64,000 nucleotides of DNA from Paratinospora sagittata (lineage: Eukaryota; Streptophyta; Magnoliopsida; Ranunculales; Menispermaceae), in NCBI GenBank assembly GCA_035771175.1, contig CM069605.1, positions 24,754,288 through 24,818,287 of the forward strand, written 5' to 3'. Shown piece after piece: positions 10,446 to 22,866 of the stretch (positions are counted from its first letter, which is position 1; every line of letters starts with the position of its first letter). Under the pieces are notes generated by a model. That model made no database searches. It saw only the letters and a list, made by a program, of their open reading frames with translations, and had not been told where the DNA came from. A program made the translations under genes and the position numbers.

Positions 10446-11918
10446 TTAATCTATTGTTTGTCTCCACTTTGCTTGTTGTGAAGCTTCTTCAAAAGTGATT
10501 GGATCAGCATCAGCAAAGAGAGCAAAATTTATCAAATCATCATCTGACATTGCCCTTGTTGAGTCATATATATTAGAAATACTTCTGATTTTTCTTGGAG
10601 GAGAGTTATCATCACTTGAAGAAGATGATGATGGAGATGAAGATGAGGATGGACCATTCACGCCACCACGATTGTCATTCTAACTTTCTGGTTCTTCTTC
10701 ATTTATGATAATTGATTTTTGCTTGGCGTTTCCATCCCAATTCCAAGACTCTTTTTCATTGAACAGAACATCTCGACTTATGATAGTTTTCTTGGTGACA
10801 GGATTGTATAACTTGTAGGCTTTAGAATTTTCACTATAGCCCACATGTATACACTTCTCAGATTTGTCATCAAGTTTACTTCTCTTCGCATCAGGTACAT
10901 GGGAGTAGGCAATGCTCCCAAATATTCGAAGATGGCTGACATGAGGCTTCTCGCCGCTCCAACCTTCATACGGCGTCATGCCACGAACACTTTTGGTGGT
11001 AGCACGGTTCAACAGATACACTGTGCATGCAACTGCTTTAGCCCAAGTAAGTGTTTGGCATTCCTCTAGCTTTCAACATACTTCTTGCTAGCTCCTTGAT
11101 GGCTCTGTTCCTTCTTTCAGCAACTCCATTTTGCTGGGGAGTATACCGAACAGTGAGTTGGTGTCGAATGCCATGCTCCTTCAAGAAATCTGAGAGTGCA
11201 ACGTACTCTCCATCACAATCAGAACATAAGGTCTTGATTTTGTAACCGTATTCATTTTCAGCCATGGTTTTGAAGATTTTGAAGTACTTATGAACTTATG
11301 ATTTTTCCTTCAAAAAATAAATCCAGGTTTTTCTACTATAATCATCAATGAATGTAAGAAAAAATCGATTACCTCCAAGAGATGTTGTTTGCATCGGTCC
11401 ACATAGATCTGTGTGAACTAGCTCAAGACACCTTGATGCTCTCCATGTACTTTTGTTTGGAAAAAACTCTCGATGTTGCTTTCCAAGTGCACACCCTTCA
11501 CAGACGTGATCAGGTTGGTGAATGTCTAGCATTCCACTCACCATGTGATGCTTGTACATATGAGTCAACGTTTTAAAACTCAAATGTCCAAACCGCAAAT
11601 GCCATAACCATGATCTTTCACAATTGTACTAAAGCAAGAAAGTGTTTTAGTTCTAATATTCAAGGGGAACATCTTGTTATGTGTCATCTTCACCTTAGTA
11701 ACAAGACTATTACTCCTATCCTTGATTTCACATGCATCATTGTCAAACTTGACATTATATTGCTTCAAAAGCAATTGCCCAACACTAAGAAGATTGTGAT
11801 TGAGGCCAGGGACAAAGAAAACATTAGAAATATGTTTTGTACTTCTTTTGGTATTCAATAAAAATGTCACCGCTGCCTTTGATTTGAAGCCTTTTGTCAT
11901 CTCCTGTCCTGGCTTCAC
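10446..11918 (-). pseudogene. Copia GAG-pre-integrase and integrase
   Basis: Broken reading, 11918 to 10446. It has the GAG-pre-integrase zinc region ('MRFGHLSFKTLTHMYKHH', 'CEGCALGKQHREFF') and the catalytic core: first Asp in 'ELVHTDLCGPM', second in 'TLCSDCDGEY', Glu in 'NGVAERRNRAIKELARSML'. The later part has 'GMTPYEGWSGEKPHVSHLR' and 'HVGYSENSKAYKLYNP', then a Ser/Asp-rich linker (10661-10446). Frame changes near 11296-11265, 11038-11021 and 10680 show it is dead. Integrase inserts the element's cDNA. Confidence 0.8.
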
Positions 11919-12055
11919 TTTGGATAGATTCGTCCAAAGTTATAACTGTTTTTTGGTTCCCTGTCATGTGGTTACTGCAACCACTATCAAGATACCAAAT
12001 TTCATCTTGACCATCCTCCTGTGTAGTAGCACAGGTAAGAAATATTGCTCCTTCA

Positions 12056-12920
12056 TCATGGTCTTGGCTTTTCTCTTGCATGAAGACGGTTGATCATCAT
12101 TCTTCTTTCCCCAGCATTCATATTGATAATACCCAAACTTGTTGCAATTGTAACATTGAATCTGCTTCTGATTATGGCCCCTTCCTCTATTGTTTGCGTG
12201 TTCTCGTCCTCTTCCTCCTCTAGATGACGTATATGAAGTGCCATCTTTTTGTTGCTCATGTTGGCTTTGTTGGCTTTCTTGACTCCTTCTTCGTCCACAA
12301 TTATTGTGACCTCCCCTTCTTCCTTTAGAACCTTTTCAGAAAGATGCTTATGCTTGGAATGCTTGCTCAAAAGAAGTAGCGTCGAATTGTTTGAACCGAA
12401 GTTCATGAGACTGTAATGATCTCATCAAGCTTTCCAAATAAATTGTAGATAGGTCTTCAATATTTTCTCCATTTTGCCTCATCTGGTTCACTATGGCAAT
12501 GACCCGATTGAAGTAATTTTCAACAGTTTCTGAATCCTTCATGCGTATGGTGTCAAATTCACTACGTAGAGATTGTAATATCACCATTTCACCTTATCTT
12601 CTCCCTTGTATGTATTGTAGAGAGTATTCCATGCTTGCTTTGCTGAAGTGGTTGTGCACATCCTCTTGAACACCACTTCGTCTACCGCTTGGAAGGTGAA
12701 GTAAAACGCCTTGTTGTCCTTCTTTCGATTCTCCTTCAACTCGTTGCCTTGTTATTGGGTGAAACCAACTTGATTTTCTGGTTCAACATAGCCATTCTCA
12801 ACTATGTCCCACAAGTCTTGTGACTTGTACAACACCTTCATTTGAATGCTCCATTGAGTATAGTTCTTCCCATTGAACTTGGGAAGTTGGGGCTGCAACA
12901 TATGGTTGTTGGAAGCCATT
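12056..12920 (-). pseudogene. gag: Copia gag with nucleocapsid region
   Basis: Starts at the ATG at 12920 (MASNNHMLQPQLPKFNGKNY), 13 bases inside the primer site. It has the UBN2-type motif 'YTQWSIQMKVLYKSQDLWDI'. An in-frame TAA follows 'NQVGFTQ' near 12750 (CAA to TAA), there is a frameshift near 12590, then 'MKDSETVENYFNRVIAIVNQ'. The zinc knuckle near 12150 reads C-X2-C-X4-Y-X4-C: the expected histidine (CAT) is tyrosine (TAT), so it probably no longer binds zinc. Protease-region sequence follows around 12080-11824 ('WYLDSGCSNHMTGN', the DSG active site). Confidence 0.8.
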
Positions 12921-12932
12921 GAGACCAACTTT

Positions 12933-12944
12933 GCTCTGATACCA
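12933..12944 (-). other. Copia primer-binding site
   Basis: TGGTATCAGAGC on the minus strand, complementary to the 3' end of initiator-Met tRNA, three bases after the 5' LTR end. Confidence 0.85.
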
Positions 12945-12947
12945 TTT

Positions 12948-13278
12948 TGTTGGAAACGTAGTGAACACACAAACTCTAACACAAGAAAAATATTGAAGAA
13001 GGAGAAGGACTTGAACTTGTGCACTTTGCTTAATTTGAAAATGAGAAATACATGAGGTATTTATAGGACCCTAACTAGGCAAATACAATAAATGCATACA
13101 TGAATCTTCATATACATGACCACTAAGTTCATCGATCACACTATCTTAGGTACATACATCTATTCATTAACTTCTAGATACATTCAGGAACCTATTAAAC
13201 ATGAACCTATCAAGATACATTCACTATAAAGTTCTCAAATGAATCGTGTTTATTATAAATATATGTTAATTTCTAACA
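12948..13278 (-). mobile_element. Copia 5' LTR (331 bp)
   Basis: Minus strand TGTTAGAAATTAAC...CGTTTCCAACA, with TG and CA ends and the primer site next to it. It contains 'gtcctataaatacctcatg', a likely TATA box near 13060. The matching 3' LTR is missing at 8957, so no target duplication can be checked. Confidence 0.8.
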
Positions 13279-13846
13279 CGAAAGAGGGCTGATGTTTCCT
13301 TCTTCGATGAGAAGCTTGTCATGACAATCATTGTTACGAGCGAGAGACAAGAGAGGTTGTCGGTTGCGTCGGATTGGTCGCTGAGTGAACTGGTGTAAAC
13401 AATCGCTAATCATCCAGGAAGCGTCGCTTGACTACAGGCGTGGGCTTCGTTGGCGCCCAAGGCCTATTTAATGAAGTTTGCCATGACTGCACCACCGCCC
13501 CAACAAGGATAGAAAAGAAGAGAAAGGGTTTGGCTCGACTGCGCACTACTGGTAAATTTTGATTAAAATCAAGCTTTTTCTTCGCTAGTGTTGGGAGCGT
13601 GGTTGAGTTGTCAAAATAAACTAAAATCAAGGGCAAGTAATAAACATGATGTCTCTTTTTTTGGGTGTCAATTGGACCATTAAAAAGTAAAGGCTTGAAT
13701 TGATGTCTCAATTCATTGAATGTACTCAAAGTAAGAATTGTCCACTTGATTTCACATGTGAATTAGAGTGCTATATGCATAAAAGCCGTGGTAACTCCTT
13801 TCTGCATAGTACCTTGTGACAACATAAGTGGGCTCATGTATTTATG
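13279..13846. other. Unassigned, no gene seen
   Basis: Less AT-rich than its surroundings and not recognisably a retroelement. The minus ORF at 13406-13729 has no recognisable motif and I treat it as chance. Confidence 0.4.
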
Positions 13847-13857
13847 AAATGATGTTA

Positions 13858-14070
13858 TTGACCAACTGGTAGCTCAGTTGGTTAAGGAACTGAGTATAAG
13901 TAGAGTTGAGGTCCATGTCTCGAGTTCAAACTTGGGCGTGCCTCCATTTATCCGCCCCTATTGGGAGGGCCAGCCCAAACGCCTCTGTCATACTTGAGTT
14001 CAGGAGGATTAGTCTCGCCTAAAGAGAAGGAGGACACTTTCCATATGCCGAAAAACTGATAATAAAAAAA
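13858..14070 (+). mobile_element. tRNA-derived SINE
   Basis: 213 bp with a tRNA-like head: A-box TAGCTCAGTTGG at 13870-13881 and B-box-like GTTCAAAC at 13924-13931, about 45 bases apart. A tRNA-unrelated body follows, ending in an A-rich tail (ataaaaaaa). An 11 bp direct duplication AAATGATGTTA flanks it (13847-13857, 14071-14081), as expected for LINE-assisted insertion. It is not a functional tRNA because the acceptor stem cannot pair. Confidence 0.88.
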
Positions 14071-14081
14071 AAATGATGTTA

Positions 14082-15049
14082 ATTATTGAGCATTAATTGT
14101 CCATGGTGCATTATAATAATGAAGAGAAAGGCCTACAATGAAATATAGCTCTATAAGATTAGCCTTGTTTTAACATAATGTTATGATTTGCAATGGCTTG
14201 CACTTATATGTTATCAACTCTTTCATGCTTGAATGAATATAATGCATGCATGTAGAATTTATATATTGATCGATTATAGCATCAAATTTTAAAGTCGTTG
14301 CTATGGACATTAATTAATTAATTATATTTGAATTATAACTGGGTTATTTATTTGGCACTAATAGTTAATATAATTACACAAATAAATGGGTAGCACATAT
14401 GTGTACTATGTGGGTATCATAGATTGACGGTAGCAAGCATATAATAGTGTTGCCAATGACATTAATTACATATTAATTTTATGACATCCAAATTATGTGT
14501 ATGTTCATGCTCATTTATCATGAAATGAGATATTGCTAGATTAATTAATCTTGATGTGTTATAATACACATGTTCCATATTTTATGTAGCTTACAATTAT
14601 AAGAGCCTATATTGGACACGTGATATAGTGTTGTTTGGCAAGACATGCACCAGTAGTAATAATTATATAATTTAGTCGTCGTGCCTTAATAATTGGGACC
14701 TTAATTTGCATGTCACAAAATATATGGGCTCCTGACGGATGTTATTACTTGTAGTATTATGATACTTTATGACTAAGCATGTTTGTTTTCTTCGTCAGTT
14801 ATATAAATTAATAACTCTTAAGGAAAAGAACGTTATGAGCCCATACTTATCTAAAAATGTGGGAGTATTTAGCAAAGATAGCAATATCTAAACCTTAAAA
14901 AGATAAAAGTAAGGCCCAAAACCATTTATTATTTTCTATGGAGTATAAATCAATTTTTAAAGAAAAATTAAAGGCTCGTGGATCTATTGATATGAGAAAG
15001 ATCAATAGAAAGCATTAATTAAGGTACTTAGATATCTAAAGTAAACCCT
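14082..15049. other. AT-rich, no gene seen
   Basis: No open frame, RNA gene or clear repeat boundary recognised. It may be further decayed copia body, since copia RNase H sequence begins just after it. Confidence 0.4.
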
Positions 15050-15550
15050 AAGTTTTGGATGACTTTATACAAGATATTCAATAGTACTTGAAGGATATAG
15101 TGATGCAAAGGATACTAAATCCACAAGTGAATAGGTGCTCACAATTGGAGAAGGAGGCACAATATCTTGAAAATCCTCAAAACAAACTAGATTGACAATG
15201 GAATTTTAGTTTATACCCTTGGATAAAGCACGTGAAGAAGCAAAAATAACTTCATAATTTAGACGATTTTTTATGTTGGTCAAAACTTGTCTGTGCAATA
15301 TGTATACATAGCGATTGTTAGTTTGTCATTGCTAGAGCACAAAATAAAGAGTATAATGGTAAGTCAAGACATATACGTTGAAGACACAATACCATTAAAT
15401 AGTTACTTGAAAATGGAGTAATCTACATAGATTATATTAAATTAAAGGACAACTTTGTGGATCCACTAACTAAAAGTTTGTCACAAGATCAAGTAAATTG
15501 TTCATCGAGAGGAATGAGATTAAAGCCTACTAGAAAATATATTTCATAGT
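15050..15550 (+). pseudogene. Copia RNase H remnant
   Basis: Heavily broken plus-strand reading with the RNase H order of Ty1/copia: 'LEGYSDAKDTKSTS', then 'REEAKI' in place of the usual alanine/glutamate block, then 'YNGKSRHIRRRHNTIK', 'GVIYIDYIKLKDNFVDPLT' and 'SSRGMRLKP'. The last motifs form the usual C-terminus. Many stops. It differs in sequence from the copia at 8969-13278, so it is another family. Confidence 0.75.
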
Positions 15551-16121
15551 GAACCCAACCTAAATGACTAGAGATCTCAAGAACTAGGTTCAAAATGGAC
15601 AACTAAATTATAAAATATGGTGTAGCACTAAGGAACTAAATTCCTACTTATTCCTATGTTATAATAGTGTTGCCTATAATATGAGTAAGGATAAACATTG
15701 CTTTTAATGATTCCTATGACATTGTATTCATTTGGCGTATAGCAGGATACTCTTAATAGGAAATCTCCTACATGAGTGTGAATTGTGTCAATTCTATGAG
15801 GATTTTAAGGCTTGAATTCTCTAAAAGTACTCATGAATTTAGGAGTTGTTCAAGGCCAAAATGAACACCACTGTGAGAACCAATAATGTTTGGAAATGAA
15901 TTGTGTGAATACTATTTACATCAACGGCCGAACAATTCAAGACATCGCGTTCACTGATTAGCTAGTAAATTCAATAGTATCTCACTAGGGAAGGTTCAAA
16001 GCTAAAAGCTACATATCCTAATGCAATTTAATTCTACCAATACTCTTTCAAGTGTCTCCATTAAAAATCCATTTATACGAGGAATAGAGTAAAAAGTGCA
16101 ATTTTCATTCATGTGGGGGAT

Positions 16122-16433
16122 TGTTGGAAAAAAATGGATATTAAAATCTCATTTTAAGATGAATAGAAAATTGGAAAGATAGAAACGTTTCTTAAATGGA
16201 TGTGTCACATTACATAACACCTATTCATTTTAAAGGGATGTGACCTTTTAAATAGTGTCTCTAATTATGTATAGACATGTCCTTAGGAAATGTCTCTTCC
16301 CAATGGTGTCTCTTTGATTTGCACCCTTTTGACAAGTATAAATAGTCTCCACTAGGAGTCATTTCATTATATTCAATTAGAATATGAATTCTTCATTTTA
16401 GTCATAGTGTGTGTGTGTGAGTACTACATATAT
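16122..16433 (+). mobile_element. Copia 3' LTR, interrupted
   Basis: A polypurine tract 'atgtggggga' (about 16111-16120) is followed by TGTTGGAAAAAAATGG, the LTR start, downstream of the RNase H remnant. 'agtataaatagtc' near 16337 is a likely TATA box. The Tekay-like solo LTR inserted at 16433 (TATAT duplication), and the remainder presumably resumes at 21901. Confidence 0.7.
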
Positions 16434-18879
16434 TGTAATGTCCGTACCTTAGGATGATGTCATCTTAACCCGTAGAGTACCCAAATACGCGTATGTAAGT
16501 GTATTTGTATATGGTTTTGATTCCGTAGGTCCATATTTTGTGCTCAAATAGACATGTGGATGTTAGAAAACACATCCAGAGCGTGTTTTTACAAAGGAAT
16601 CGATTTATCATACGTGAAATTCCGTTATGTATTGAGTGCACAGTGGTTAAGTGAAGATTTGATGTTCTAGACTAGGGAAAGCGCGCTCCTCAAGAGGAGA
16701 AGCGCACTCTTTGCATGACCGAGAGTTACATTTTGTCAGTACATTAGAGTAGCTCGCTCCTTGAAGTGAGAAACGCGCTCTTTGCAAGGGCGAAGAGCAG
16801 TTATCTTAGCAGGAATCAGAGAAGTGCGCTCCCTATAGGAAAAAATGCACTCCTCACGTTCTGGCAATTTTTTAAAATTTTTTTTGGTGGGGCCACCACC
16901 CCATTTATAAGCCAAGTACAATCATTCCTTGCTCATTTGCAAGCCATTTCTTGTTTTCTCAGCCAGAGAGAAGTGAGAAAGGGATTTTGGGAAGGAGATG
17001 GTGCTAGGGTTAAAGATTGAGCTTCCAAGGTAAGGATCCTCATCTCTAAACTCTTTCATCTTGTTTCCATTGTAGAGTAGCAACACATTGGTGGTTCTTG
17101 CTACTGTAAATTCTGGGTTATAGACCACGGTTTTGAGTAGAACCAGGTTAGGGTTTGGTTTTGCATGTACTCATATGAGCTTGTTAATGGTAGAAACAAC
17201 CTTTCTTGACCTAAATCTACACCCAAGGAGTGTTTTACACAATTGAATCTCGGATTTGAAGGGGTGGTGGAAGACACATGTTTTAGTTAGGTCTTGCATG
17301 TTAGATTAGAAGTTGTTGGGAACCCATTAATGGTGAAAACCCCAATTTCCAGCAAGGAATTGGTAGGGTTCTTTGTATTTGACCTAGAACTAGGTTGTGG
17401 GCTAAGGGTTTTCCATTTAATGTGCATGTTAACTATGATGAATAAATGGATCATTCTAGGTGAATGATGGTGTAATTTGGTGGTTATGCATGTTGAAAAC
17501 CCTATGTGTAATGTAAATTGGTTTAGGCCATGATTTTAGGACTTTGTCCAAAATTGGAGCTTTTGGCCTAGTTGATGCCAATTGATTTGAATTGGCATAA
17601 GAGTGGTTTATTAACCCAAATTTTGTTAGAATGCATGGTATTAATGGAGGTTGGATTATGGAATCAACCTTAGGCATTCTTTGGGTTGCTCGTGACCTAA
17701 TTAGATGTTTTATGGCTTGATTGAGCTATAATGGTTAATTAATTAGTGTAACTATGTTAGAGTCTAATGTTAGCTAGTGAATTGGGGCTTACTCATGGTT
17801 ATTTGACATGTAATTGGACTATTTTTTATGATGAATGAACCACGTTGCGTGCAGGGTTTGTGATTGATCCAAGTGTTCCAATTAAGCCATTTGAAGGTTG
17901 AAGTGCATAGGAGTGTATTGGCGACACTTTAGTGCTTATTGTGATTGGATTTGGATTGGCTAGTCTAGCCAATTAACTGTGAGTGTTTCTTTACATTTAG
18001 TTTTTATATGTGGCATTGTATTATACAAAATGTTTTGAATCACGATATATGTGTTATGCATGTTTTATTGATTCATGAAATGAATTCGAGCCTAAGTCTA
18101 GTTGGGTTAGCAATGGGTGTATCTGCTAGTTGAGATTTTCTTTTGGAAGTCTCGTAAGTCTAGAGGTGATCCGCAGTTGTGGACCTTGCAGAGGATTTTA
18201 TGGCTTGTGTAGATAGGATCGCCTAGACCTGGTACTTGTCTTGGTGGGCTGATCCTATTAGTTACACAACCCCAGAAATCTTATTAGAATACGAGTATGT
18301 TTGGTCGGATCAGGTGCTGAGTGTCGCAAACCCAGGTCTTTGATCGCCCTTACTCAGGAGGTGTCTAGGATTGCATTGAGATGTTTGGAAAAATGATATG
18401 CATTGTCTTGGGTAATGACATGATGCATTATATTTGACATGTATGTAATCTTGTATATCACCATGTTATTTAAAATGCTTTGATGATTTTGTCGTGTTTT
18501 ATCTAAATGCATGTATATTGTCACTTGTAAAAAACATTCACTGAGCTTGTTGTAGCTCACTCCTCATTCTTATCATTTCAGGTTCAGATAGGAAGGGGAA
18601 GGGGAAGGCTTGACTGCAGAGCGCTTCCCGTATTTTTGGTGATGTAGGTGTTTGTACATTTTGTTGGTGCACCCAAGAGAGGGGGTGAATTGGGTGATGG
18701 TCAAATTTAATTCTTTTCCAATGACTTAGTAATATACTTTGATACATTGGAAGTAAATGCACATACTAATCATAAAGTAAAATGCATAACGTAAAGCACA
18801 CTAGGATTTATAGTGGTTCGGTCAAGCCTACTTCGACTACCTAATCTCTCGATTAGGATTTTCTTAATCCAGTAACTGA

Positions 18880-19360
18880 TTTTCTTACGGGTGAGAACCA
18901 AACCGTTACAACTTGCCTTTTTACAGGTTCAAGGCAAACCTATCCTTTTACGGGCTACGGATGAACCGTTTCTCTTTTATAGGTTCAGAGATAACACATC
19001 CTTTTACAAGTTAAAGACGAACCTATCCTTTTGCGGGCTAAGGATGAACCGATTCTCTTTTATAGGTTCAGAGATAACCTATCCTTTTGCGGGCTAAGGA
19101 TGAACCATGATCCTTTTACGGGATAAGGAAGAAGTGTTTTCCTGTTTCCGGGTTGAGGAAGAACCCATGTTCCTTTTACGAGATGAGGAAGAACCGTTTT
19201 CCTTTTTCTGGGTTGAGGAAGAACCCATGTTCTTTTTACCGGATGAGGAAGAACCGTTTTTCTTTTTCCGGGCTGAGGAAAAACCCATGTTCCTTTTACG
19301 TGATGAAGAAAAATCGTTATCCTACTTGCAGGTGAGGATGAACCTTAACATGATTTCAAC
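18880..19360 (-). repeat. Variable-stem/constant-loop hairpin array
   Basis: Minus-strand units with the CATCTCGTAA/ATCCCGTAA loop and arms such as TTCCT/AGGAA (about 19170) and ATCCTT/AAGGAT (about 18955). The middle part has expanded as a tandem 'gaggaagaaccc' repeat of about 60 bp period (19135-19300). Confidence 0.65.
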
Positions 19361-20381
19361 CATGAAATCATCAAGTGAACTACATTCACTTGTCCTGGTT
19401 GTTTCATTCCCAAAAACACCAGCATACGACAATATGAAAGTAATGTTGGTTCTAACTAAGTAGAACACTTTACAATTAAGCTCATTACATAGCATTACAA
19501 AGATATATGAATTAAAATACGTAATGCTAAGAGAGAATACACTTACAGTCCTTTACCTTTCAATGTTCGGTATTGCTCAAGTGCAGTTTTGAAAAACGTG
19601 AATGATATGTAAATCAATTAAATGCTTCTTCGAAAACTTTTGATACCATTAAAACATTGAACTTGAAAATGCAGGACCAGTGTAAAAACACAAACACAAA
19701 AGGTTTTCAAAATAGATAAAATGTATAAGTGTGAAAACTTATGGTTCAGTATTTAGTAGTTAACATAACTACTGATATAGTTCGATACAATACTGAGATA
19801 TGAAATCAAGTACAACTGTATCTCATGAACTATGTCTCAAATTCTTTCATCAGCAAGATTGATGGTAAGTATAAATCCGAGCTAAGAATTTGAGTAGAAA
19901 CTAGTTCTACATAATTCAAATAGATTTTCAAGGATAGAATATAATTTAGGCTCAGTATGAAAATCTTTTGAATAAGTAGAGTATCAGTAAAAATACTTTG
20001 AAAAACTTGAACTGTTGAAAACATTTTGAAAACGACTAACATTCAAAAAGTTTTTAGCACAATAAAAATTATAGGCAAGTTGTTTGATTCAAAGTGTTGA
20101 TATTTATAGACTTAGTAGGAAACAACCGTTAGATATTTGAATTTCAAATTCAAGGTGAACGTTTATACACAACGGTTAGAATGTTACATGAAAATAGCAT
20201 TTACGATTTTCACTAACATTCTGGTTCTTTTCAGATAGCATGAATAAGGAAAGTTTCAGAAAACTTGATTCATGCATCAGAGAAAACCTCTGATCACTCT
20301 GAAAAGGATTCTGTGCAAAAATCCGTTCTGAAAAAGTAGACTGATATAGTGTACCTGTCAGAACAGTGACAATTGTTAAAT

Positions 20382-21035
20382 TAGCGTCCTGATTTCGTAG
20401 TCAGCATCTTAACGCATAATATCAACTTTGTCGTTTTGTTCCTTGAGGGCGCTCATTATGTATAATCGTCCTGCTAAACAATGAAGTGAGGGCGCTACTA
20501 ACTCGTAAGCGTCCTGACTTTCTTTGTGACAGAAATGACTCAACTTTGAGGGAGCTAAAATACAATTAGCATCTTACTTACTTTTTAAAACAATTAAATG
20601 AATGAGGGTGCTACTTCCGGGTAAGCGTCCTACCCTTTAAAAACAAAACACGAGGGCGCTATTACTATGTGAGCGTCCTAACATATTAAAATATTTGAAG
20701 GAAAATACTAAGTACGCTAAAGGACAATCAGTGTCTTGAAAGTTATTTAGTTGGTTCCCAGAGATGAGGGCACTCCTATTCAGGTAGCGTCCTGATAGTT
20801 TATCCAACTTATAACTATCAGCGTCCTCAAAGATAACATCTTTGAAGAACTTAGACTCTCAGAGATCTTTCAGCAAGCTGCTTCACAATCAGCGTCCTAA
20901 CAACTTCAAAGGTCGATTCTAAGTGAGGCCGCTACTTACAAGTGAGCGTCCTGATGAACCAGTTCAATTCAACCTTAAATGTTATCAGCGTCCTGACTTA
21001 TCAAGTTCAGGAGAGCGCTGCTAAGTCATTAGCAT
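20382..21035 (-). repeat. GGACGCT...AGCGYCC inverted-repeat array
   Basis: Plus-strand view shows alternating 'gagggcgct' and 'agcgtcct' about 10-15 nt apart, for example near 20447, 20488, 20605 and 20652. Same position relative to the LTR start as in 140-2927. Confidence 0.75.
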
Positions 21036-21900
21036 CCTAAAATACTCTAAAAATAGTTTTTGACATTTGATTAAAAACACGATAAATGCGAATAAACTCG
21101 GTAAATTTCAAATCAAACATAAAAAATTAAATCATTTGAAATATTGTAAAGCATATGATCAAAACATGCAAATTTGAAAAACATATGCAAGTGATTTGTG
21201 CATGGTTTTGGAAAACGTTTGAGCAATATGAAATAATGAAAGATACCTTAAATACTTTGTGTATCCTTCTCATAGTCTTTAAATTCAACTCTTCATTATG
21301 AGATCTTCAAAATGAACTTTGCCCTTGAGTTGAATGTCTTGAACGTTGATCGAATGATGTAGTCTTGAAGCTTTTGATCAATTCGTTCATGAATGTGTGG
21401 ATTGTTCTTGAAGTCCTTGATTGAGACGATCTGGAATGTATGATATGACCTTGAGTTCCTTGATAGAATCGTTCTTTGGCTTTTTGCTTTCCTAAGATGC
21501 TAAGATAGGTTCTTTTGTTTGTGATCATCAAAATATACTTCATCAAGTATACTTAGGGACGTGCTAAGTGATGAACTGCTTAGGTCAACACATTTTTGCA
21601 TTTTGGTAAATATGTACTTAATAACACCTATTGTATATATACTTAACACATAGATGGGTCGTATTTATGGTTAGGTATGTTTTGTATATTTTGGACTTAT
21701 GGGCTTTTATGGTTGTCCTTTTTGAAAGATGTAATTATCTAATGAATTGATTATGTCCATATAGTTTGATGTTTGTATGAGATTTATGTTTATTAGGTTT
21801 TTTATAAGAGGCTGACAAGACGCCGGGTGTATCGAGGGAGGATATACCCGGGCGTTCCTTGCCGGTCATGACGGCACTGGTCGTGGGTCATGACATATAT

Positions 21901-22120
21901 GTTGGTTCGTTGTTCTTATAATTTAGAGTGCTACTGTTGCGAGATGTAATCGTTGTATCATAAGAGACAATCATCAATATTCTGGTCCTAAAATGGGGGC
22001 CGGACCCCCACGTGGGTCCGATTCCCCACTAAACAATTTTTTTAATAAATAAAATATAGTAGTTTCCTTTGAAAAACTGGTATTTTTGAAAAATTGGAGT
22101 AGGGCAGTCTCCAAGACCAT
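21901..22120. other. Copia LTR remainder and gypsy leader
   Basis: 21901-about 21960 is probably the rest of the copia LTR split at 16433. From about 21965, a GC-rich imperfect palindrome (gggtccg/cggaccc arms around CACGTG) is followed by leader sequence of the minus-strand gypsy element whose primer site is at 22121. Confidence 0.4.
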
Positions 22121-22132
22121 GCTCTGATACCA
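22121..22132 (-). other. Gypsy primer-binding site
   Basis: TGGTATCAGAGC on the minus strand, seven bases after the LTR end at 22140. Confidence 0.8.
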
Positions 22133-22139
22133 AAATAAT

Positions 22140-22866
22140 TGTCACACCCCGTCAGCTTGCCCGTGCGGAATGTGATAGTTAGCCACGGGTGTTCGAACTC
22201 ATTTGAACTGAGTTGCACACGCATAAGCATAGTAGCCCCAAACAACATCAACACAACGAAAATTACTTTAGGAAAATATTATTATATTAAACATAAAGTT
22301 TGGTAGCTAATACATCCCCTTTTCTAAAAAAAAAACAAAATAAATATAGAAATGGCAAAGCCCCTACAAAAGTAGCAAAAAAAATAGAGAAGGAAAGGAC
22401 AAAAGAAAAGCCTGGAATCATCATCACAGCTACGCCAACCTGAAGGGACCTGGAGAAAGCGCAAATAGGAAAGTTCCCACGCGAACTGGGTTTGGCATCT
22501 GCCCTCGGAATAAATTCATCCTAACCCATCTTATATCCCTGGAAAGATTAGCAATGAGGTGAGCTTAACAACTCAATGAGATCAAGCAGGGTAAATGAGG
22601 CTTACAAGCATAATAATAAGTACAGAATAACAATCATCAGAAAGTTATGCCACAATAGTACAATCAAGCAATGAATGGTGGCCACATGGCCTCACAGACC
22701 AGGCACAACACAACTAGCAACTTGTGAGCCGAGGCGTCGATGCAACATGTAGCAACTAAGAGGACTCATAAGTTCTAGTGCTTAGAGTAGCAACGTGACA
22801 CCTCATGGGCCAGCGAGTATTGTTGCTAGCAACCCATAGGTTCAACTCCCCGGACAGTGACAAAGT
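22140..22866 (-). mobile_element. Tekay-like gypsy 5' LTR, truncated
   Basis: In plus view it starts TGTCACACCCCGTC, so the minus-strand LTR ends GGGGTGTGACA, with a primer site beyond it. It has 'ggtgagcttaacaactcaatgag', split around 22559-22581, a Tekay-like LTR feature. It is cut at 22866 by the SIRE-like LTR. Confidence 0.65.

Larger units (their letters stand above)
18662..21590 (-). mobile_element. Solo LTR, SIRE-like copia (long-LTR subfamily), nested
   Basis: 2929 bp, minus strand TGTTGACCTAAGCAG...GGTGCACCAACA, flanked by the exact duplication CATTT (18657-18661, 21591-21595), with the Tekay-like LTR continuing on both sides. It has the same internal plan as 140-2927. It is younger than the Tekay-like LTR it entered. 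ORFs at 19107-19463 and 19153-19335 read through the hairpin array and are not genes. Confidence 0.92.
16434..21895 (+). mobile_element. Tekay-like gypsy solo LTR containing a nested solo LTR
   Basis: Starts TGTAATGTCCG and ends GGGTCATGACA, flanked by the exact duplication TATAT (16429-16433, 21896-21900). With the nested insertion and its duplication removed the LTR is about 2.5 kb. The stretch 'gagcttgttgtagctcactcc' near 18543, just upstream of the LTR's 3' part, resembles chromoviral Tekay LTRs, hence the lineage name (tentative). A minus-strand relative lies at 52650-55190. No coding sequence; ORFs at 16736-17128 are chance. Confidence 0.8.

Noticed and set aside
13406..13729. 107 aa ORF in non-repeat-like DNA, possible host exon
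   Set aside because: No recognisable domain, no start context or splice signals that I can support, no homologous copy in the window.
13866..13940. Functional tRNA gene
   Set aside because: A-box and B-box are present but the acceptor stem cannot pair, and the unit continues into a SINE body with A-tail and target duplication.
19107..19463. 118 aa ORF with repeated Glu-rich segments, a possible small repeat protein
   Set aside because: It reads antisense through the hairpin array of a solo LTR; the protein repeats just reflect the DNA repeat, and homologous LTRs do not keep the frame.
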